Both the position numbers and the translations under genes were made by a program. A model generated the notes under the pieces. The model ran no database searches. It was not told the origin of the DNA and was given only the letters and a program-made list of their open reading frames with translations. This document shows, one piece after another, positions 4,940-9,688 of a stretch of DNA of 9,688 nt (its first letter is position 1; every line of letters begins with the position of its first letter). This DNA comes from Desulfobacterales bacterium (lineage in GTDB: Bacteria > Desulfobacterota > Desulfobacteria > Desulfobacterales > Desulfobacteraceae): the NCBI GenBank assembly GCA_022361315.1, contig JAKSBB010001152.1:1-9688 (forward strand), given 5' to 3'.

Positions 4940-6079
4940 ATGGAAATAGTGGGAATTGATGTTGGTTTCGGATTTACCAAGGCCTACAACGGCAAAAATT
5001 CTGTGATATTTAAATCCCTGATCGGTGATGCCGCTGATATTCAGTTCCGGGCCTCGCTGGGAGATGCCACCGCCACGTCAAATCTGCATATCACCCTTAA
5101 CGACAAGTCCTATTTTCTGGGCAGTTATGCGGAACTTCAATCCAATATCCCTGAATTCACCCTGGACCAGGAAAAATTGATTGAAGATTTTATCAAGATC
5201 CTTGCCATTACCGCTGCCGGACTCTGTACCAATACCACCGGCCCCATCAACGTCGTCACAGGGCTGCCGGTGGGATATCTTAAAAGGGATACCCGGCGGT
5301 TGAAGGACATGATACGGGGAACCCACGAAATCACCTACCACAACCAGAACGGGCAGGATGATACCCGACGAATCAATATTGACAAAGTACACGTGATTCC
5401 CCAACCCATCGGCTCTATTTTTAACCTCATTTTCGATGAAAAAGGAAAAATCACGGACCGTACACTGGCCGGCTCGAAACTCGGCGTGGTGGACATCGGA
5501 TTTAAGACAACCGATGTCTCAATATTTGATCACCTGCAATACATTGAGCGGGGATCGTCCACCATGGACACCGGTATTTCCAAATGCTTTTCCGTCATCG
5601 CCAATAAACTCCGCCAGGAAAGTAACATCAATATTGAACTCTACCGGATATTTAAATTTGTCGAGTCCGGTATGATCAAAATAAAAGGCAAGGAATACAA
5701 TATTGCCAACCTCAAGAAACGGGTATATACCACATCGGCATCGGCCATTGCCGAAGATCTGAACCGGCTTTGGGAAAACGACTGGGACATTGATTCCATA
5801 GTCTTGTCCGGTGGCGGTTCCGTTCCCCTGGCCGAACATCTGATTCCCCGGATCGAGGGCAACGTCATCCCCATTCAGAAGAATATAGATGCCCGTTTCA
5901 ACAATGTTCAGGGCTATTGTAAATTCGGCTACTATAAATGGGGCGCCAGCCGGGCGACAACAACAGCGGCACCGGCCAAAAAACCGGCTGCAGCCGCGAC
6001 CAAACCCGAATCGGAAGAGGATGCCGAAAAAGGGGACAAATCAGGCAAAGGACTTGCCTGGCTCAGGCGACAGAATTAA
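4940..6079 (+). CDS. ParM/StbA-like actin-family ATPase
   Basis: A 379-residue protein of the actin/Hsp70 ATPase fold. The phosphate-1 loop is VGIDVGFGFTKAYNG (4-18, D7), the phosphate-2 loop VVDIGFKTTDVSIFD (183-197, D185), and the adenosine motif IVLSGGGSVPLAEH (287-300). The intermediate NVVTGLPVGYLKRDT (104-118) and VIPQPIGSIF (152-161) match bacterial and plasmid actin-like proteins (ParM/StbA, Alp, Ta0583 type) rather than MreB, FtsA, MamK or DnaK. Such proteins form filaments that move plasmids or organise other cargo. After the fold (about residue 338) comes a low-complexity Ala/Lys/Pro then acidic tail ending GLAWLRRQN, possibly a partner-binding tail. AGGAGG seven bases before the ATG is an ideal ribosome site. 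larB follows after 53 bases on the same strand. No ParR adaptor gene and no centromere-like iteron array are nearby, so a plasmid partition role is not supported by context. Confidence 0.85.
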   Translation: MEIVGIDVGFGFTKAYNGKNSVIFKSLIGDAADIQFRASLGDATATSNLHITLNDKSYFLGSYAELQSNIPEFTLDQEKLIEDFIKILAITAAGLCTNTTGPINVVTGLPVGYLKRDTRRLKDMIRGTHEITYHNQNGQDDTRRINIDKVHVIPQPIGSIFNLIFDEKGKITDRTLAGSKLGVVDIGFKTTDVSIFDHLQYIERGSSTMDTGISKCFSVIANKLRQESNINIELYRIFKFVESGMIKIKGKEYNIANLKKRVYTTSASAIAEDLNRLWENDWDIDSIVLSGGGSVPLAEHLIPRIEGNVIPIQKNIDARFNNVQGYCKFGYYKWGASRATTTAAPAKKPAAAATKPESEEDAEKGDKSGKGLAWLRRQN

Positions 6080-6132
6080 ACCCTGAGAAATTCAACTGAC
6101 CCTTCGAAAACCTATCAATTAGCAGGACCCAT

Positions 6133-6900
6133 ATGAATCCGGAAACCTTGACCCGCATTTTAAACCAGGTCGCCAGCGGCGACCTGGATGTAGACGCTGC
6201 CAAAACTCAATTCAAACATCTTTCATTTGAAGACATTGGCTTCGCCCATATTGACCACCACAGATCCCTGAGAAAAGGATTTCCTGAGGTCATCTTCGGC
6301 CAGGGGAAAACCAGCGAACAGATCTTGGGGATATTAGAGCGCATGGAAGACCGGGAAGATATTATCCTGGTTACCCGGATTGATGCTGAAAAAGCGGCGC
6401 CACTCCTCGACAGATTCAGTGACGCCGAGTATTTCAGCGATGCGAGACTGCTCCGTATCCAAAAAAACGAGCCCAAGCTAACCGGTATCGGTACGATTCT
6501 GATCGTCTCCGCAGGTACCTCAGACATTCCTGTGGCCAGAGAAGCGGCCCTGACCGCCCGGGCCATGGGCAACCGGGTTGAAACCCTGTTCGACGTCGGT
6601 GTGGCAGGCATCCACCGGCTCTTTGCCCATAAGGGTCTGCTTGAATCCGCCAGTGTCATCGTGGTTGCTGCCGGCATGGAAGGGGCCTTACCTTCCGTGG
6701 TTGGTGGAATGGTTCAGGCCCCGGTCATTGCCGTACCCACCAGCATCGGATACGGCACCAGCTTTAACGGAATGACCGCTCTGCTGGGGATGCTCAACTC
6801 CTGTAGTTCCAATATCGCCGTGGTGAATATTGATAACGGATTCGGTGCGGGATACATGGCCTCGTCTATCAACCATGTGGCAGACGGAACCCCATCCTAA
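6133..6900 (+). CDS. larB: LarB, nickel-pincer cofactor biosynthesis carboxylase/hydrolase
   Basis: A 255-residue protein with the LarB architecture: an N-terminal domain carrying DHHRSLRKGFPEVIFGQGKT (41-60), then a PurE-like domain with ILIVSAGTSDIPVAREA (122-138), VVAAGMEGALPSVVGG (177-192), VIAVPTSIGYG (198-208) and MLNSCSSNIAVVNIDNGFGAG (220-240). C224 corresponds to the conserved cysteine that forms a covalent adduct with the pyridinium ring in characterised LarB. LarB carboxylates nicotinic acid adenine dinucleotide at C5 and releases AMP, giving the biscarboxylated mononucleotide that LarE (sulfur) and LarC (nickel) convert into the pincer cofactor of lactate racemase and related LarA enzymes. 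larA, larC and larE are not in the window. AGGA five bases before the ATG fits. It is probably co-transcribed with the actin-like gene, though no functional link is known to me. Confidence 0.94.
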   Translation: MNPETLTRILNQVASGDLDVDAAKTQFKHLSFEDIGFAHIDHHRSLRKGFPEVIFGQGKTSEQILGILERMEDREDIILVTRIDAEKAAPLLDRFSDAEYFSDARLLRIQKNEPKLTGIGTILIVSAGTSDIPVAREAALTARAMGNRVETLFDVGVAGIHRLFAHKGLLESASVIVVAAGMEGALPSVVGGMVQAPVIAVPTSIGYGTSFNGMTALLGMLNSCSSNIAVVNIDNGFGAGYMASSINHVADGTPS

Positions 6901-6922
6901 TCTTGTAACCGTTGTTGTTCAG

Positions 6923-6945
6923 GCATTCAGCCGGGTTAAGAATGC
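6923..6945. repeat. Small inverted repeat downstream of larB
   Basis: GCATTC (6923-6928) and GAATGC (6940-6945) are complementary with an 11-base loop, within the 105-base gap between the convergent larB and receiver-TPR genes. No T-run follows on either strand, so it is at best a weak or factor-assisted terminator. Confidence 0.2.
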
Positions 6946-7005
6946 ACCGGATGAAGAATAGGTTTGAAGTGAGAACATATACGAGGTAAATACGGCTTTC
7001 GTTCT

Positions 7006-8154
7006 TTAAAATTCCTGCCTCAGGGACAAGGCGTCCTTATTTTTCGGATCCAGGCGAAGTACCTGCCGCAGATAGTCGTCCGCTTCAATGATGCGCCGAT
7101 TGACATAATGAATCCGTGCAATCTGCAGTTTAGCAGCAACATCCCCTTTTCTTTGGGAATCGATGTTCCGGAAATAGGACAGAGCTTTCTCTAAATCGCC
7201 GGAGTCATAGTAGACCATCCCCGCCTTATACATGAGATCGTAATTAGATGGGTTTTCCAGAAGCGACTCTTCCATAAGGCGCACGGCGAAGTCATTTTCA
7301 TGATATTCCAGACAGGTATTGATTATTTTCTCCCGCAGAACCGAATTCCGTTTTGACTTTCCGATAACCTTGGCAAATAACTCAAGGGCCTCCATCCGGT
7401 ATCCGCTCATCAACATGGTTTCCCCCAAACGTGTGGCCGTACCGAAATACCGCATGCTGAGCCGAAGGATATCCATATAAATCTTCTGGGCTTTTTTATA
7501 TTCCTTCTTCTTGACATAATACCGGGCCAGATGATCCCGGCTCATGGTATCCTGGTTATTCACGGAAATGGCTTTCAGGAGACATTTTTCACCGATGGCA
7601 GCTTTGCCAATCTTAAAATGGAGCAGCCCCAGCTTTCTCAATATTCGCGAGGCAGAGGGCTTGTACTTCAGGGCCATGCGGATCTGGTCAATGGCTTTGG
7701 CAAGATCTCCGGCTTCTTCGTACTCCCGGGCTTTAAGCACATGGAGGGTTGCCTCATCCGGATTGTTCACCATATGCACGACGGTTCTGATCTTCTTGTC
7801 CAGAGAGGCCAATGTCAGGGGCTTGAGCAGATAAGCATCTATTTCATGTTCTGCCACTTCAGACACGATATCCCTTTCATTTTCAGCGGTCACCATAATG
7901 ACCGGCATGTCTCTAAGCGCCTTATCCTGCCTCAGTTCCGTCAGCATCTGACTGCCGTTCATCACCGGCATATTCCAGTCGATGATGGCCAGGTCACAGG
8001 GGGATTCCTTTAGAATCTCCAGTCCCGCCTTCCCGTTTTCCGCAAACCGAAGCATCTTACCGACATTGAGGTTCCTGAGCATTTTCCGGATGGTGAGCCG
8101 CATGCTCTTCATATCGTCCACAACGAGAATGGACATGGTTTCCAGATCAATCAT
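7006..8154 (-). CDS. Receiver-TPR response regulator (no DNA-binding domain)
   Basis: A 382-residue protein. Residues 7-128 are a canonical CheY-like receiver: acidic pair D13/D14 in ILVVDDMKSMR, phosphoacceptor D59 in LAIIDWNMPVMNG, T89 in MVTAE and K111-P112 in YLLKPL. From about 134 to the end come roughly seven degenerate TPR helix pairs, for example AREYEEAGDLAKAIDQIRMALKY, then EYKKAQKIYMDIL and GDLEKALSYFRNI, ending in a clear TPR-like EADDYLRQVLRLDP. There is no helix-turn-helix, GGDEF, EAL or kinase domain, so phosphorylation should control a protein-protein interaction in the cytoplasm. The ATG at 8154 overlaps the stop of the upstream hybrid kinase (ATGA), and AGGAAG lies seven bases ahead, within the kinase gene; an internal ATG at 8136 is a less likely start. 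The kinase's Hpt domain is the obvious phosphodonor. Confidence 0.9.
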   Translation of the reverse strand: MIDLETMSILVVDDMKSMRLTIRKMLRNLNVGKMLRFAENGKAGLEILKESPCDLAIIDWNMPVMNGSQMLTELRQDKALRDMPVIMVTAENERDIVSEVAEHEIDAYLLKPLTLASLDKKIRTVVHMVNNPDEATLHVLKAREYEEAGDLAKAIDQIRMALKYKPSASRILRKLGLLHFKIGKAAIGEKCLLKAISVNNQDTMSRDHLARYYVKKKEYKKAQKIYMDILRLSMRYFGTATRLGETMLMSGYRMEALELFAKVIGKSKRNSVLREKIINTCLEYHENDFAVRLMEESLLENPSNYDLMYKAGMVYYDSGDLEKALSYFRNIDSQRKGDVAAKLQIARIHYVNRRIIEADDYLRQVLRLDPKNKDALSLRQEF

Positions 8155-9688
8155 ATCAACGCTTCCTTTGCTTCTCCGGTGAAGGTATCCAATTGCTCAT
8201 TGATCGCAGCAAGCAGTGATTCGGCATTTCCGATGTCCCCCTTCCCCGCTGTCTGTTCAAGGGTAAAGGCGGTTTGTCTCAGCTGTTCGGCATTGACGTT
8301 GGCTGCAGCTCCTTTCAGGGCATGGGCTTTTGCACGAACGGATTCGGCATCCCCGGCCGTTACAGCCTCACTGAGATTGGCCATCAGCTCGGAAATTTCT
8401 TCGAAAAAAGAATCCATAACCACTTCAACCAGTTCGGGATCGTCACCAAACCGCTCAAAGCACTTCTCCCTGTCAAATACGGGCAGGTCATCTGCACCTG
8501 AATCGGGGGTAAAAGGTTCCTGCTCCTGCAGGTAAACCTCCGGGTTATACGAATCCGTTTCCCCAGGGTTCAGTATGTCGTCCAGGGAAGTATCATCATC
8601 AAGGCCGAGAATGTCGTCAAGATCCGGCAGGGTATTGCTGTCCGGTTCAATTGGCTGATCATTTCCATTTTTATCCGATGCCGGACGGGCAAGATGAACC
8701 TGAAGCACCCGGGCCAGTATCTCCGGCTCAACGGGCTTGGATATAAAATCATCCATGCCGGCTTTGAAGCATTTCTCCCTGTCCTTTTCAAAGGCATTTC
8801 CCGTCATTGCCACGATGGGGATCCGGTGGGATCCCTGATCCGCCTCATGGGCCCGGATCTGCCGGGTGGCTTCGTATCCGTCCATCACAGGCATCTGGCA
8901 ATCCATCAGAACCAAATCGTAGTTTTCCTGTTTAACCTTTTCCACGGCCTGCTCTCCGTTTCTTGCCGCATCTGTCTGATAGCCCTGTTTGCCGATCAGT
9001 GCTTTGGCCGTGATCAGATTGGTTTCCATATCTTCAACAATCAGAATTCGACTGCATTGCTTACGGGTTTCAGCCAGAGTAAACCGGGTGATAATGGGGT
9101 GATCAACGCAGGTATCGTCTCCTGCGAGCGCGAAAACGGCTTTAACGCAGTCGCCTAAGATGTCGTTTTCCAGAGGAAAGCTCAAATAGGCAGAATACCC
9201 CAGTTTTTCAAACGCCCTGGCATCCCCCTTCTGTCCGACTGCTGTGACCAGAATGCATTTAACGGCGCAAAGGGTCTCGTTTTCCCGGAGGTGCTTGCCG
9301 AGAACCCGGGCAAACCGGTCAGACTCTTGTACCACGGACAGCAGCACATGAAACGGGTCTCCTTCTGCCTCAGCAGTTTCAAGGGTCTGGATTGCCGCAG
9401 TTTCATCAGCGGCAGATTCGTAGTTCAGCCGACTCCGGGCCAGCGCATCGGTCACTTGTCTGCCGGGGGCGTCCACATCAGAGACCACAAGGATACGTCG
9501 CTTCCCAATAGGAATCTGAGAAAGATCAATGGTGGCCTCTCCGGGGGCCTGTTTTTCAAGAGGTATCTGAAACCAGAATGTAGAGCCGATCATCTCTATG
9601 CTGTCTGCACCGATGGTTCCCCGCATTTTTTCAACCATGAGTTTGGAAATAGACAACCTCAGGCCGGTGCCGCCGTATTGCTTTGTAA
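8151..9688 (-). CDS. Hybrid histidine kinase, C-terminal part: HATPase end, pseudo-receiver, receiver, Hpt
   Basis: The frame is open to the right edge, so this is a 5'-truncated gene of at least 511 codons. The TTG at 9656 is not a start: the ten codons before it read TKQYGGTGLR and continue into LSISKLMVEKM, the G2 box and following helix of a kinase ATPase domain, which ends at GSTFWFQIPLE. Numbering from that TTG codon: a degenerate receiver spans about 53-177 (VVSDVD; S107 where the phosphoacceptor Asp should be; F160 where Lys should precede Pro). An intact receiver spans 202-322 (E208/D209, D252 in LMDCQMPVMDG, T285, K307). An acidic linker (338-390) follows, then an Hpt domain (393-490) with H445 in AHALKGAAANV. 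This is a BarA-like unorthodox phosphorelay kinase, and phosphate should move from its missing phosphorylated His to D252, H445 and then the receiver-TPR protein encoded next. The sensor and dimerisation domains are outside. The gene overlaps its neighbour by four bases. Confidence 0.93.
   Translation of the reverse strand, partial: TKQYGGTGLRLSISKLMVEKMRGTIGADSIEMIGSTFWFQIPLEKQAPGEATIDLSQIPIGKRRILVVSDVDAPGRQVTDALARSRLNYESAADETAAIQTLETAEAEGDPFHVLLSVVQESDRFARVLGKHLRENETLCAVKCILVTAVGQKGDARAFEKLGYSAYLSFPLENDILGDCVKAVFALAGDDTCVDHPIITRFTLAETRKQCSRILIVEDMETNLITAKALIGKQGYQTDAARNGEQAVEKVKQENYDLVLMDCQMPVMDGYEATRQIRAHEADQGSHRIPIVAMTGNAFEKDREKCFKAGMDDFISKPVEPEILARVLQVHLARPASDKNGNDQPIEPDSNTLPDLDDILGLDDDTSLDDILNPGETDSYNPEVYLQEQEPFTPDSGADDLPVFDREKCFERFGDDPELVEVVMDSFFEEISELMANLSEAVTAGDAESVRAKAHALKGAAANVNAEQLRQTAFTLEQTAGKGDIGNAESLLAAINEQLDTFTGEAKEALI

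Noticed and set aside
4729..4980. 83-codon minus-strand frame in the purE-actin spacer
   Set aside because: It overlaps the start and ribosome site of the actin-like gene on the opposite strand, has no Shine-Dalgarno support and resembles no family I recognise.
5519..5839. Minus-strand open frame inside the actin-like gene
   Set aside because: Shadow frame of a gene with clear actin-fold motifs.
4940..6079. MreB, MamK or FtsA identity for the actin-like gene
   Set aside because: The VTGLPVGYLKRD and PQPIGSIF segments and the overall spacing of the phosphate loops fit the ParM/StbA-type group; MamK- and MreB-specific segments are absent.
7531..8013. 160-codon plus-strand frame opposite the receiver-TPR gene
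   Set aside because: Antisense to an intact receiver and TPR array; no independent coding signal.
8694..9158. 154-codon plus-strand frame opposite the hybrid kinase
   Set aside because: Antisense to the canonical second receiver; no domain content.
9654..9656. TTG as start of the hybrid kinase gene
   Set aside because: The frame continues upstream to the window edge through the kinase G2 box, so the codon is an internal leucine.

Overview
This window looks like chromosomal DNA from a Gram-negative anaerobe, most plausibly a sulfate-reducing member of the Desulfobacterota (Desulfobacterales type). That is an inference from protein style and gene content: a class II PurE, LarB, CmoA/CmoB, a Bacillus-like arginase and long hybrid kinases. 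No marker gene fixes the taxon. Base composition looks even across the window and I see no insertion sequence, integrase, tRNA, rRNA, CRISPR array or other sign of a mobile island.

Layout. On the minus strand at the left edge, arginase (rocF) is followed 15 bases later by the first 102 codons of a DEAD/DEAH-box helicase that runs off the window. A divergent intergenic region with a 13-base tandem repeat separates rocF from a plus-strand cytoplasmic histidine-phosphatase-superfamily gene. That gene converges on a minus-strand cmoA-cmoB pair, which makes the wobble modification cmo5U34 in tRNA. A second divergent region leads to plus-strand purE (class II AIR carboxylase), then a ParM/StbA-like actin ATPase with its own likely promoter, then larB (first step of nickel-pincer cofactor synthesis). 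At the right, a minus-strand signalling pair occupies 7006-9688: the C-terminal part of a hybrid histidine kinase (HATPase end, degenerate receiver, intact receiver, Hpt) overlapping by four bases a receiver-TPR response regulator.

How the genes fit together. CmoA and CmoB act in sequence on one cofactor, carboxy-SAM. The kinase and receiver-TPR protein almost certainly form one multistep phosphorelay whose output is protein-protein contact rather than DNA binding. PurE and LarB belong to the same fold superfamily but serve different pathways (purines and the Ni-pincer cofactor); the actin-like gene between them has no obvious metabolic link. Points most worth a second look are the actin-like gene with a palindrome inside its putative promoter, the pseudo-receiver kinase paired with the receiver-TPR protein, and small tandem duplications at the cmoA stop codon and upstream of rocF. 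I found no convincing wholly new defence or mobile system here.
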